From Macrophomina tecta (lineage: Eukaryota; Ascomycota; Dothideomycetes; Botryosphaeriales; Botryosphaeriaceae): 64,000 nucleotides of DNA. A program made the translations under genes and the position numbers. The notes under the pieces were generated by a model. It saw nothing but the letters and a program-made list of their open reading frames with translations, had not been told where the DNA came from and did no database searches. Below are positions 43,631 through 55,429 of this stretch, piece after piece (within the stretch, counting starts at the first letter, position 1; each line of letters opens with the position of its first letter). The DNA lies in NCBI GenBank assembly GCA_024180945.1, contig JAKSGN010000007.1, forward strand, positions 4,154,001 through 4,218,000. Reading direction: 5' to 3'.

Positions 43631-46600
43631 TCATTTCCACGCACTCAACCCTGCCCACGGATCTGCCTGCCCATTACCGCCCTGCTGCTGCTGCCCTTGC
43701 CCCTGAGCAGGACCCATACTCTGCACACGATAACCACCCGTCGTATAGCCTCCAGGTCCACTCGGATACGAGGCGCCGTTGCCCGTCAACCCCGAGTAGT
43801 CGACACTCTGGTGGCTCGGCGGGGGGCCGGGCGGCGGCGGTGGGGGTACGTATCCCGGCGGCAGTTGGCTGCTGGTGGGGGCCTGGTAGCCACCGTACTG
43901 GGCGGGCGAGAAGTACTGCTGGGTCGCGGGAGGCGACATCTGGCCGTAGTTATTGGGGTTGTACTCACGTTGGTAAGATTCGCGGCGAGGTTGCGGCTGC
44001 TGTTGTGGCTGGTAAGAGGTGCCCGCGGCGTTTCCATTGGTGGGTGGTTGCGGCTGGTAAGTCTGGTGGTGTGTGGGCGGAGATTGAACGCTGTAGGGTG
44101 CTGCTGAGGAGGTTGCTGCGGTGACGGACGGATAGCGGGGTGTGATCGGCGGAGAGCTTGCGGGGTTGTACTGCGACTGGTACGAGCCTGTCTGCTGGAG
44201 TGGGGACGGCCGGGAGTTTGTTCTCTCGTGCTGCGAGACCGGTGAACGTGATGGTTCCACCGACATGCGCTCCATCAGCTGCTGCATCCGCTCGCGCTCC
44301 CGGTCTACTTGCTCGCTGCTTCCGGTGGCTTTTCTGCTTTCAATAGTGCCGAGCAATTGGCCGCCTTCAGCTCTGCGGTTGTTGACAAAGCTCTCAACAT
44401 TCTTCTGTAAGCTCTCGACAGTTTCCTTCATGTCGGAATAGAAGGCCTGTGCTCTCATGAGACCGGAGATCAAGTCGTTGAAGGCCTGGTAAACCTTGCG
44501 GTATTTACTCATCACGGAGCTTCTTTGCCTGGAAAACGCCTCGTACTTGTTCTGCTCGGAGCGCACCCGCTTGTCCTGCAGAAGATCACCGTAGGTCTGA
44601 GTTAGCTGCTTCATGAGTGAAGACTGCTTGTGATTGGCCTGCAGAATCCGATTTTGATGCGGCCTGAACTTTTCGAGCTCGGCTTTGAACAGCTGGTTCT
44701 CCTGGTTGGAGATCTGCTTTTTGTTGAGGATGAGGACGTTCGAGATGTCATCATTGTGGACCTGAGAACATGTTAGCATCTCCACATTCAATGGAAATAA
44801 ATCTTCACCCACCTTCTCCTTGAGATCTTTCAGCACCTGCTGCCTTTCCCGCTTGATCAGATTCAGCTTCCTGAGAAGTTCCTCGACAGCAGCGATCTGC
44901 TCCGCCACACTCGGTCCACCCTCAAAGTCGTCGTCCAGCAAATTGCCTTCAGCACCAGGGCTTCCTCTACCCTTGCCACGAGCCGCACCAGCCTTGATCA
45001 TTGCCCGCTGATACAACACGTCTGCCTCATCGGTTTCTCCTGCCGAGCGCATCTCGTCAAAATCCGATTCATACTGACGGAAAGTGCTGTAAAGCGCTGC
45101 GTCACTGATGCTAGCTTCCTCGATAGCGTTCTTGTAGTTCTTGATATCACTCCTCAGCGTAGCCGTCAAGCGCGCACTGGGCTGCTGCGTCCAATCCGCG
45201 CCGTACTTCGACCGCATCTTCTCGCACACACTCTCCTCCATATCTAGCTGCTTCGAAGCAGAGTCAAGTATTGCTGTGATGGCTGACTTCTCCGTGCTTA
45301 GTTGGTCAAAGGCAGTGGTGAAAGGAGCATGGCCGGCCAGCTCCTCGCACCACTTTTGGAAGTCGTCGTCCACGGCCATCTCCTGGTCCATGCCGCCTTT
45401 CAATATGTTCAAGCTGTCCGGCAACTTCAGATAGTCCAAACTTGCAGCCATCTCATCATTAGCTGTCTCCACGCGCTCGGCCTCCGCTCTTATTAACTTC
45501 GCCTTTTCTTCATCGTACAAACTGGCCTGCTCTGTGACCGAGATGGGCACAATCTTCTGGAAGATATCTGGACCTATGATTCTCTGGATATCCTGTCCTT
45601 GGTAGAGCTCACTGACGGGGATGGCCTTGGCAGCAGGAAGTTTTGGGATCGGAGATAACGAGGCCTCGGACGGGACAGGTTGGTGGTAGATAAAGTCGTT
45701 ATCCTTGGTGAATTCCTCAATCCGCTCCTGGATATTCACCAGATGCCGTTTCGTCATGTCCACGAGAAAGCCACCGGTCTCGGAACTTAGATTCGAGCTT
45801 GCCGGCACGCTGTTCGGAAAGGCGCTCGCAATCCTGTTTGCGTCTTTGGCCTGCTGTTCTGCCGCGTGGAGTCTGCAAATTGCCACGCCATGAGCATTGG
45901 CGTCATTGTCGGCCAAGGCCTGGTAATACTGCGCCAGAGATGCCATGTAGTTTGCCTTGATCTGCACCACAAGCAACCAGACCTTCTCAAAAATACCTCT
46001 TGTCACATTATCCTGCACGCCCTCGGCTGCCTGCGTGTAGAGGTATGCTGCCTGGCTAGCAAGCTTGGCCAGCATGCCGACTTTCTTTCCGTCTTCAATC
46101 TGCTTCTCCAGGAAGACTTCTTGTCCCTGCGCAAGCATTATCGCTATCAGCGTCTTGACCGTGTCCCTGCTCAAATCCGTAGACGGCGCGTGCAAGAAGT
46201 TCTCGTTGATGTAGGTAAACATGCCGGCGGAAGCCTGGAATGAATGGTACGCGGTCTTGAGGCCCACATCTTCGTGGCGATTCTGGTGCGCGGCGTGGCA
46301 GGACAAGACGGCGGAAATATTGAAGATAATGGAGGCTTTCTCGTACGCGAGGGAATACTGCGAAGTAGGCTTGTGGGTGAAAGCGTCGTACCTAAAGAAT
46401 TGGGCGCGCCAGGTTAGCAATCAGGCGGCAGCGGAAACTCTTCCGGAGCCGGCGGCATACCATGTGAAAGAGATCTTGATGTGGTTCTCGTCGACGGGGA
46501 AGCGCAGGTCGAGCAGCTCCAGCTGGCCATAGTAGCGGTACAGCAGGTCTCTCCCGGCGGCGCTGTCCTTGCCGGCGCCGCGCATGTCCTGGCGCAGTCT

Positions 46601-46741
46601 GTTCAGCGTAGCGCATTCTTCCGAGTAGCGCTCCGGGTCATCGCCGTACGTCTGGCGGATGTACTGCTTCAATGGAGTTATCCAGTCGATCTCGTTCGTC
46701 TGCTTGAGCGGGCAGGACAGCATGGGCGCGAAGACGGTCAT
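43631..46741 (-). CDS. BRO1: BRO1-domain ESCRT-associated protein (Bro1, vacuolar sorting)
   Basis: ESCRT-III-associated protein that recruits the deubiquitinase during multivesicular-body sorting at endosomes. Exons 46741-46461, 46391-44813 and 44761-43631 give 996 residues. The BRO1 domain opens the protein: APMLSCPLKQTNEIDWITPL, KISFTWYDAFTHKPTSQYSL (over intron 1), YEKASIIFNISAVLSCHAAH. The V-domain coiled-coil region follows (KYGADWTQQPSARLTATL; LIKRERQQVLKDLKEKV). The tail after about residue 730 is rich in Pro, Gln, Tyr and Ser, ending WAGLSAWK. The Pro-rich tail and length favour Bro1 over Rim20/PalA, which is shorter. Intron 2 is 51 bp and has no stop codon in frame; family sequence runs directly from KEKV into HNDDISNVLILNKKQ, so I treat it as spliced. 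Confidence 0.92.
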
Positions 46742-47790
46742 GCTGGGCGGGGTCGGAGCGGGGAGCGATGGAGCTCGCCCGTGGTCGCGGTGTTGTTTGC
46801 CGGCGGCGGGCGATGTGGCTTCTGCGGACTCGCGCAGCGCACGCAGGAGCCGACTGCGGAGGATTGTAGACGGGTGTCTGGGAGGCGCTGGTGCTACGGA
46901 CGCGGCTTGAGGCTTCTCCGGCGACCTGGATCGGTACAGGGACGAGATGTCTGGCGGCGGACGATGCTCTGCACTCTGGCGGCAGGTGTCGGCGGGAGTC
47001 CAGGCGCGGAGACGGGGAGCAACGGGGCTGCAAGGTCTTCTGCCGCGGGTGGCTGCGTCAAGTTAGCCGGCCGAGCGAGGATGTTGCCGGTAGCTCAAGC
47101 GCCTGCCTGTTGCTGACGTTGTGTCTGGACTGAGTGGGTGGCTGTGGGGAAACGGATGCCCAGCGGGCTCAGATCGGTGAAGAAAGCGGCCACGCGAATC
47201 ACACGGCGAGGGACAGAAGGGCGGGCGCTTGCATTGAGGCTCCTGCTCTGGCCAGACAGCCGCGGCCCTCCCGCCTCAAGCCCTGTACGCGCCCACGCAC
47301 GCTATCACAGCCAGCTTGGTGCCGTTGTGATGCCTCAGCCACCCAACGGAGCCGCGGGGGTCTCGCAAGCGGCCGCCGTGCCTGCCAATCACAGCCCCAG
47401 CGTCATAGCGGCGGCCCGAATCGGCGATGCCCACCACCATTCGAACATCGTGAAGCGCCCATGCACATCAGCGCTCGCCGCCCACGCCTACTCATCCTGT
47501 TGCGGTCCGGGCCGCAGAGCTGTTCTCACTGCAGCGCAGTCAATGGCCAGGCTCGCGTTTCCACGCTTAGGTTGAGTCGAGATACATATCCATCTATCAT
47601 ACTATATACATGCACAGTCTAGCCCAAAGTTTTTCTCCCGATTGCCGCTCATGAGCAAATGAAACGCCGTGGATATGCCTTGAAAATGCTCTACACGCCA
47701 GCCCACACCCCCGCAGCGCGTAAAACGCTGCTAAACGCCAGAAGTCCAAACATGTCCGCTATCTCAACAGCCAATAGGATTCTGTACATC
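46742..47790. promoter_or_regulatory. Upstream region of BRO1 and 3' flank of MDJ1
   Basis: About 1 kb of GC-rich DNA upstream of the BRO1 start, ending at the MDJ1 stop codon. Frames of 80-210 codons on the plus strand are Arg/Gly/Ala-rich by composition and not supported. Confidence 0.45.
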
Positions 47791-49441
47791 TCAGCCCGAC
47801 CCGGATGCCTTCTTCTGATCGTCGTCGTCGTTCTTCTTCGACTCGTTGTCCAGGTCCTTGTGCTGTCCGGTCAGGTTGTGCCATGCGCTCTTGAGGAATC
47901 CTTCGTTCCTATGCTTGTTCTTCTCCACCTCGTCCATCTTTTCCTTGGCCTCCGGGTTGACGCCGCCGAGGTTCATGACCCTCTTTGCGTTCTTATCGCC
48001 CATCTCGTCCGCTAGCATCTCAAGGATGGTGCGCTGGTTGGCGCTTAGGTACTTCGGCATCTGAACCTTGAACTCCACCCGCAGGTCGCCCTTCTGGCCC
48101 TTCCGACTATTCAGCTTCTTCATACCCATGCCGCCAAGAGTGATTTTGTCGCCAGTCCCAGTACCAGTGGGGACCTTGACCTTAACGTCTCCGTCCAGGG
48201 TCGGAATCCGGATTTCTCCTCCCAGAACCGCAGTCGTGAGTGGTACGGTGGCCGTGTAGAGGACGTCGGAGCCGCTGCGCTGGAACTTGGGGTCGGGAGC
48301 CACCCTGATGAAGACGTACAAGTCTCCGTTTTGGATTCGAGGGTTGTCCGACACAGTGCCGCCGCTCAATGGCGCGTCTCCCTCTCCTGAAACGCGCAAC
48401 CTCATCCCATCCTCCACTCCTCCCGGGATATCCACCGTCACCGTCCGCTTCTCCCTCACCGCCCCCTCTCCATCGCAAGTGGAACACTCCGAGCCCTTCG
48501 GAACCTGCACGCCTGCTCCACCGCAGACCTCGCAAGTTGTCGCCATGTGGAATCCACCCATCGACATAACCCTTTGGCCCGACCCGCCACAAGCCTGGCA
48601 ATTCGACTTCTTCGTCCCCTTCTTCAGCCCTGAGCCCGTGCAAGTCTTGCACTTGACCAGGGGCGTGATGAAGATCTCCTTGGTGGTCCCCTTCGCCGCA
48701 TCCATGAAGCTGATATTCGTCTGCACCTCGATATTCTCCCCCACCAGAACCTCCTCCTGAAACGCGCTGCGGGCCCCCCTCGCGCGCCCGCCCCTGCGCG
48801 CTCCCGCACCGGCAAACGCTCCAAAGAGATCCTCAAAGTTGAAGTCCGCGCCAAACCCGCCGCCCGCGCCGCCGAAGCCGAACCCGCCAAACGGATTGCC
48901 GCCGGGCCCTCCAGCGCCGCCGCCAAAGCCGCCAGGGCCACCGCCGCCGGCGGCTCCGCCATCGAAGACGGCCGCGCCGTACGTGTCGTAGGCCTTGCGC
49001 TTGTCTGCGTCGGACAGCAGCTCGTAGGCGGCCTGCGCCTCGGCGAACTTGTCCTTGGCCCCTGCGTCCTTGTTGGTGTCCGGGTGGAACTTCTTCGCGA
49101 GGCCGTAGTACGCCTTCTTGATTTCAGCTGCGGATGCGTTCTTGTCGACGCCGAGGACCGAGTACGGATCCTTCGTCGCGAGATGTGCCGCCGATGCGTG
49201 GAACATCTGATCATAGGCACGGTCAGCAGCAAGTCCAATGATCCGTAGGGAAACGGCTTACCCTTATCCGAGCGGGTTGTTGGGATGCCCGATCACACCG
49301 AGTCGCTGAGCGACGCCATGACGGCAACGACGAAGCTGCCGCGGCTGCGGTGGAGATTCTGCGATGCTGGGAAGCGGAAGTCGTCGCTATGCGCGCTGGC
49401 AGCGCATTTTTAATGGCTGTCCTCGGAGCTGCGAGGCTCAT
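47791..49441 (-). CDS. MDJ1: Mitochondrial DnaJ (Hsp40) chaperone Mdj1
   Basis: Type I J-protein co-chaperone of mitochondrial Hsp70, acting in the matrix on import and folding. Exons 49441-49262 and 49206-47791 give 531 residues. Exon 1 encodes a basic, Ala/Ser/Arg-rich presequence. The J domain starts at [20 protein letters not shown] and has the catalytic HPD in [10 protein letters not shown] Gly/Phe-rich linker is followed by four CxxCxGxG zinc motifs ([32 protein letters not shown]), then the substrate-binding C-terminal domains ([40 protein letters not shown]). The tail is Lys/Asp-rich. Intron 1 is phase 0. All defining features are intact, so this is confidently functional. Confidence 0.96.
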
Positions 49442-50217
49442 CGTGTTTATGCGAGTATGATTGCTGGTTTATGATATCTGCGAGGGTCGACAATTGTGGT
49501 GTTGATGGCATGGAAAACTTTCAGGTCGACGGCGATTGGATAGCTCGGCGCGCGGAGTGCCAAGCCTAGATGATTCTCGAATGCCGAGCCCGTCATCGCG
49601 GGAAGCATTGCTACTATGACGACGGCCACGCGCTTGTTAATCCCGCCCAGGATAGCTACATAATTCGAATACGCCGCCCAATGCATCTGTCGGTCCGTTC
49701 AAGCAAGCACTCTTGCAGTATAAATCGAGGGATGAAAACCGATATATTCGATGAATGCGCGGAGGAGCGCCTGTGCGTCTTCCGCTGCTCTTTTCGTCAT
49801 CGTCGATGCAGAGGCGCGTGCGCTCGCGTCTCGGTGAGCTGCCCGTCGCGAAAGCGCCACGCAGTGGCATAGTTAGATGCCAGCTCTATTAATGCAATGC
49901 CGTTCCCCTTACCACCGTGTATCCAATGAGCCCAATGGACACGACCCAATATCCCATGATTCAAAATAGACGCGACTCTGTGAGGTCGCTGGCCGGTAGC
50001 GAGAATTCCGTCGTCAAAGAGTCTCCAAGTCTCCGTCCATGACCCGAGGGTATCCTCCGTCCCAATGAACGCCAGTGTTCCCATATTGACCAAATATACA
50101 AAAAAGAGAGAGAGAGAGTAAAACGCCAATATATGCCGAGTGCGTGTGGTCTGGGCCAGACCCAAATGCGGCGAGCGGTCGCGCGTCCTTCGGGTGCAAC
50201 GTCTCAAACAGGTGTGG
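49442..50217. other. Intergenic region
   Basis: Between the MDJ1 start and the stop codon of the SAP30-domain gene. It holds an AG dinucleotide run at about 50104-50118. A 79-codon minus frame (49686-49447) starts with an ATG but shows no family match. No gene called. Confidence 0.45.
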
Positions 50218-50917
50218 CTACCGAGTGCGCGGAGGAGGGAATCGCATCCTAAACGTCTTATCTGATGGATATTGTCAGGATCGATTTCCATAGTGGACTC
50301 GGTTGGAGTGTCTGGACTATGGAGAGCACTCACCCTGCATTTTCACCTTGTAAAGGAGGTCCACAATAACCTCGGACTCACTGACAGCGAGAGCATTGAA
50401 GTTCTTGCGCACCGCAGTGGCCAACTGGTCCTTCGATATCCGCCGCTCGTTCTTCTTTCGCGCCATGGTTGGCGAATACTTGCCGATGCCTCTCCCTAGA
50501 ATCGCGTGGCCTAGGGGATTTTTAAAAGCTGAAGGAGCTTCGAGGCGGTGCGACGAGCGGTACTCCTGAAGAAGAGAGAGGTCTTCGGACGTCCAAGAAA
50601 TCTGCGCGAAAGTAATATCGTATCAGCAGACCATGTCATGACCTGGCGGGAAGGAGTCGCGTAGGCGACTGGGCTCGACTTACTCCTCCACTCGACCCAG
50701 TGTGAGCAGACTGTCCACCATTGCGGTTCAGAGAGTTGGCCGCGTCAGCGTGGGCGGAAACGACTTCCTTCAGATGGCTCCCATTCGTGAGAACGGATGG
50801 CGCACCCGTGCGGCGGCCGCGCGCGTTGGAGGTATGGGCGGTGGTTGGGTGCTTGTCTTTGGCCGAGGCGTCAGAGCGCGTGTCCGGGTCGTGGGGGCGA
50901 GCTTTTGCGGGCGGCAT
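50218..50917 (-). CDS. SAP30-type Sin3-binding domain protein (histone deacetylase complex)
   Basis: Predicted subunit of the Sin3/Rpd3 histone deacetylase complex, nuclear. Exons 50917-50684, 50601-50334 and 50261-50218 give 181 residues. The first 78 residues are disordered and Ser/Thr/Ala-rich. The Sin3-binding domain then reads ISWTSEDLSLLQEYRSSHRL, APSAFKNPLGHAILGRGIGK, YSPTMARKKNERRISKDQLA, TAVRKNFNALAVSESEVIVD and LLYKVKMQ, and ends with DKTFRMRFPPPRTR from the 14-codon last exon. These are the conserved positions of the SAP30 domain (hydrophobic YRxxHRL, SPTMAR, KF/RKNFN, LLYKVK..DK.FRMRF). Frames close exactly (234+268+44 = 546 nt). An ATG at 50986 could extend the N terminus. The gene is hard to see because its exons are short. 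Confidence 0.85.
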
Positions 50918-52510
50918 GGCGGGGCTAAAGCGATAATTCTCCTGGGCGAAGGAACAGAGAGGGCGGCAGTCGTAGACGACGGGCACAGGAGGGTTGCATT
51001 GGAGGTGGACAAGTGCCTGGCACTGAGCGAGCGAGCAATCTCAGCGAGAAGTGCCCCGAGCGGCGGCGCGACTGTCGCTCTCTGCCAGGCGCGTCATCAG
51101 TCAGGGTCCGAGCGCACTAACTCGCAAAGCCCTAGCGGCCTGTCTGCCACGCTGACCGCCTACATCAGGAGACCTGCCCGTCGTCCACCGCCTCCGCCAG
51201 CATGAATCCCTGAACAATTTCCTGCGTAGAAGCCTCGAAAAGGGGCCACGGCTAACCCTCCGCCTCGACTGATCGCCTAAAGGACTTCGATCGAATCATG
51301 GTTCCGAATCAACGTGCTACATACCCCAGATCGCCCTTATCTTATCGTCTTCCTCAGAGCTATGATACACCACCATCCGACGTGGGCGCCTGCCGATACA
51401 CTGATACATAGAGACAGCATAGGAGATGCGAGTGTTCCCAACCAAGCGGCTATGCTTCGCAGACCTTAGTAGCTTTCCATGACCACACCTTTTTGTCACT
51501 TGGTTTGCCCTCTCGTCGCTCAATCCAGCATTAGAAGTGCACGTACCCGGCCAAGCTCCAAGATCGCGGATTGGTCCATACTACGGACTCGCCAAGTACG
51601 AAATAACCTTATCCCGTTTTGCTTCTCAAGCGCCAGCTTGCGTGCTCCAGACGTCGCGAGCATTATGTTTTCTATGTGTTGTATGCTGACCACCGGCTTC
51701 AGAGGCGGGCTTGAGCGAAAAACGCTATCGGCAAAGGTCGCGATGAATGACTGGATGCTCTAATAATACCCTACATATATCTTTCCTCTAACTGGTACAG
51801 GCTGTGGTGATTGGTAGTGATTCAAACAAGAATGCGCCTACGGTTATCCGGTTTCTCAGACACTGGGGAACACATTGCAATCTAGAGGCGCCGCTCACCG
51901 TGTCCTATCACCGGAGATCTCCACGTGCCGCACATAGAATAACATTGCTATCGATTTCCTGCAGGCAAGAATAAGGATGAATTGCTAGAGGAGTGACTGA
52001 ACATTACCTCCCCCAGACCGTGGGTCCAAACGGATATTGACCGACTCTTTGCTTGCAAGTTTTTGTTGAAGTCTTGAGACTGCACAATAGAGATTTCCTC
52101 GTGAGCAGCTTCAGATTCAGGGTCCAGTATCCGGCATAAAGCCCTGGCTTCTTAACTCTGCTCCTCTCTTTTTTCATCCGCAACCACCACCCATCCGACC
52201 GTGGCCTCACCGCCCCTCTGCCATCTTGTTCAGCACATACAGCTTCACTCATCAGCTCATCCAACCGCCTAGGGTATTTGCAAGTGCTACCGTTACAGGG
52301 TATTCTTCAAGGTTCGTTCATCCTCCCATGTGGTAATTGCTTTCCTTCACAGGCAGTTTAAACCCCTCTCGTTATCTGAGCCCTCTCATCTTCACCTTCG
52401 TCGACCCTCATTGTAACACCAGCCATATGGTCACTTCAAACCCCCATTAGCACCACTCACGCAGCCACGGCTGAATCTGAATGACTGTGCTGCTAGAACA
52501 ACTTATCACC
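50918..52510. promoter_or_regulatory. Divergent intergenic region
   Basis: About 1.6 kb between the SAP30-domain gene and the DUF6697-like gene. The end closest to the plus-strand gene is CT-rich (52140-52480), a common fungal promoter and leader feature. No gene is supported. Confidence 0.45.
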
Positions 52511-54220
52511 ATGGCCTACAACAAGAACAACAACAGCAACAGCCTTAATCGCCCCAGGGGCATGCAACATAGTACCCATGCGTCTCACAGCTGGCCTGTT
52601 CCAAGTTCTGCCGGTGGCTCCCTCAATCCTACGGCGGGCATATTCAATCCACATGGCGTCAACAACACCAACGGTTTCACCCTCACTCACAGTCACAACC
52701 CCAATCAGACGACAAGCACTTCTCCCGTGCCGCATAACCCCAAGCATGATGAAGACGGGTACATCCAGGTCAAAATTTCTGAACTTACCCAGCTCACCGA
52801 GTTCTTCAATGAGCAGATTATTTCCCTGCGTCAGGACATCGAGATGCTGAAGCAGGGTGGCTGGACTGTCACAGTCGGCGCCTTCCATCCCCCCAGGCAC
52901 CTGGACCTTTCCCAGGTTGAGGCTACTCGCAACCGTTTACAGAACTCCAGCGGCCTTCTTGGGCTCCTGGAGTCCCGCAGCCACTTTCTCTCACCGATAA
53001 TTGCTACAAACCAGCAGATCGATGCTTCGCCCACCCCACACTTGACGCCGGCGAGGTCGGCCACTATCGCGCCTGCAGTACAGCCACCGATCCAGGCTCA
53101 AGCCAGGTATGCCATACATTCGTAATCTCCCATCACTGCTGACCGATGTACGCACAGCACCTCGAGTACCAACAGTACGCAGCGCAGCAACGGTGGACTT
53201 CGAGGCTCAAAGTATGCTTCGAATGGTGCGGAGCCCGAGCCTGATGAAGGTCATACCCAACACTCTATCACCTCTCTACCAACCCACCCCGACATTCCTA
53301 TGCCCTCCAGGGAAGACCCCTCTTTCACTCATATGTCTTCGGCAGGCGACTGGCAGCCGCTCGTCATTCGCAGCCTGCGTCCGCTCGCCGGCGACATCGT
53401 CCACTCCATCCCGAAGCCTTCTGACATGCGCACCTTCACCTGGGACTTCCTCCGCAAGTTCCTCCTCGGCAAATGGTGGAGCCCGGGCTTCTACTACCAC
53501 GCTGTCAGCGAGGGCGCCAGCATCATCCCCTCGCGGAGCTACTATCTGCTCGATCCCTCCAACGACCCGTACGTCCCTCGCGAGCCGGGCGCCCACGGCG
53601 CCAAACTGACCGCGTTCTTCAACCCCGAGAACCCTGAGGACATAGACGGCGACACCGCCACCACCGCCTTCCACAAAGTCCCGGTCTTCGTCAAGGCCTC
53701 CGCCTGGGCGTGCCGCCACAACGTGGCCACCGACGCCACCTCGGACGGCAGCCGCTACGTCTACATGGGCATGTACAGCCAGCTGCGGTACTCGGACAAG
53801 CTCGACTACGACCGCATCGTCGAGCACGTGCCCGACGCCATCAAGATGTACTGGGCAGATCAACTGACCGACGCGGGCCGCCCAGCCTGGGTCACCGAGG
53901 CGCTCATGAAGCCCGAGTACGAGGGCCCGCTGCCGGGCGCCGGCGAGGACGATGTGGTGCGCAAGGAGGTCGGCACGCATGTGCGCGGCCTGAAGGATTG
54001 GCAGGCCGATGCGCGCAAGAAGGTGGCGAAGCTGACAAAGGAGGATGTGCTCATGGCTTTTGGCCGGGAGGATGCGGCGGATCCGCCAGGCTTGAGGCTG
54101 TGGTGGGAGTACCTGGAGTGCGTGGGCTGGGAGAGGGGCTTGTATGATCTCTTGGTCAGGGAGCATGATAAGTGGCTCGCTAAGGAGAAGCAGGTCGATG
54201 TGGATAGGGTGGGTTGGTGA
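52511..54220 (+). CDS. DUF6697-like fungal protein
   Basis: Conserved fungal protein of unknown function. Exons 52511-53106 and 53158-54220 give 552 residues. The first 200 residues are Asn/Ser/Pro/Thr-rich, with a short predicted coiled coil (ISELTQLTEFFNEQIISLRQ). The conserved C-terminal domain (about residues 265-540) contains RSLRPLAGDIVHSIPKP, FLLGKWWSPGFYYH, YVPREPGAHGAKLTAFFN, YMGMYSQLRYSDKLDYDR and EYEGPLPGAG. I associate this pattern with DUF6697, from memory and without a search. The start at 52511 lies in CACCATGG; an in-frame ATG at 52481 adds ten residues. A large antisense frame over the same bases is a codon-bias shadow. No membrane segment or signal peptide is seen. Confidence 0.8.
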
Positions 54221-54626
54221 AGTGAAGGGCCTCTTTTGGAGAGAGCGGAGCAGGAAGATGACCACAGATGCCGGCATGACGATTTTTGGCGTTGATAAGA
54301 TGGCCTTTGGGCAGATAAGACCTCAGTCCTTTCCATTTGCGGCTCAGAGAGCTGCATTCGGCAGTGGGCACTGCGATTGGCTACATATGGTTTGGCATTT
54401 CGTTTCACACTCGGCACGATATCAATCGCATGAGAGAGTAGGACAGTCAAGGTAGCGGGGGTTACACGAAGGCGTTCGCTTTGGCCAAACAATCCACTAT
54501 TTGTCAAATAAGACATCACAACAAAAAAAGTTTCCCTACTTCAAGAAAATCACCGGCTAGCCATGGGGGTGGAGAGAAAACGCCATGTTGACTGCAGCGA
54601 TGGTATTAACCGCCAAAAAATAGCTT
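54221..54626. other. Intergenic region
   Basis: 3' flank of the DUF6697-like gene, facing the minus-strand frame that ends at 54655. No gene is seen. Confidence 0.45.
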
Positions 54627-55074
54627 TCATTTCCCTGACGGCAACCTTTCCAGTTCAACCTGAAGTATATTTTCCCAGTCCACGCTGAGATTCTCGTCCA
54701 AGTGACACCACACTAGTGGACGCCATAATGATGTCGGCTTCGTCACTCGAAGTGCAATACGCCCAAACACGCTTAAGGAGAGGCGGGATAAAGAAAATCC
54801 ACGGGACCGGAATGTAGCACCCAAGCAAAAGGCCAAAAGGAAGTTGAAATAAAACCTTAGCCACGCCCAAAATACGCGTTGGGAGGAGAGATATGTGCAG
54901 TCCCGGGTCCCGGTATTCACTGGCCATATAACTTAACTGAAAGAAGTCCTTAAAAAGAAGCCCTCCGCTCATGTACGCGATTTGAACCGAAGAGCGCATA
55001 TCTCTCATCAGCCGTCTCGCAATAGCAGAATCCGATTGAGGAGCGCTAGGATCTTTTCCGTGCTGCCCATACAT
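54627..55074 (-). pseudogene. Possible small membrane protein, frame disturbed
   Basis: From ATG 55074 a 139-codon frame has SGGLLFKDFFQLSYMASEY, and a hydrophobic pair of segments (VAKVLFQLPFGLLLGCYIPV, PWIFFIPPLLKRVWAYC), then loses protein-like character after SSDEADIIMAS. One frame over, the same region continues as KPTSLWRPLVWCHLDENLSV, DWENILQVELERLPSGK, which looks like real protein, stopping at 54627. A frameshift around 54720 would join them. This could be a decayed membrane protein or an unrecognised splice. Confidence is low because no family is recognised. Confidence 0.3.
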
Positions 55075-55429
55075 ACAAGTTCGATTTCAACTTTGCTCTA
55101 CCACCGCAGCCGCACTACTTATACTAGCCGCCAAAAGAAACAGACCAGCACCACGTAACCGGCACCGGGACTATCGCCGGGCACCCCGTACATCAGCATT
55201 AGAAGAGATGTAGTAAACTGACACTTTACTTGATTGGGTGACTTAATCGGATCCTTTTGAGCACGTCGTTGTCCGGTTAAACAATAGCATTTCAGCCGAC
55301 AGGGGTGAATGAAAAGACACTGAAAGAAATCCACATGCATCCACCTCTCCGACGGAATTTGAACCGCACTTCATGACCCCGAGCCCATATAAGCACTCCA
55401 CAAAAACCCTCTCACAAACCTCACGTCAT

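Noticed and set aside
46481..47116. 211-codon plus-strand frame over the BRO1 start
   Set aside because: Overlaps BRO1 exon 1 and its intron in antisense; composition only.
53276..54277. Long antisense open frame (333 codons) over the DUF6697-like gene
   Set aside because: It mirrors the GC-rich third positions of the plus-strand coding exon and has no family motif; the sense strand has conserved motifs and a good intron.
55340..55400. B-box-like GGTTCAAATTCC on the minus strand, possible tRNA
   Set aside because: No matching acceptor stem, D-arm or A box within tRNA distance.
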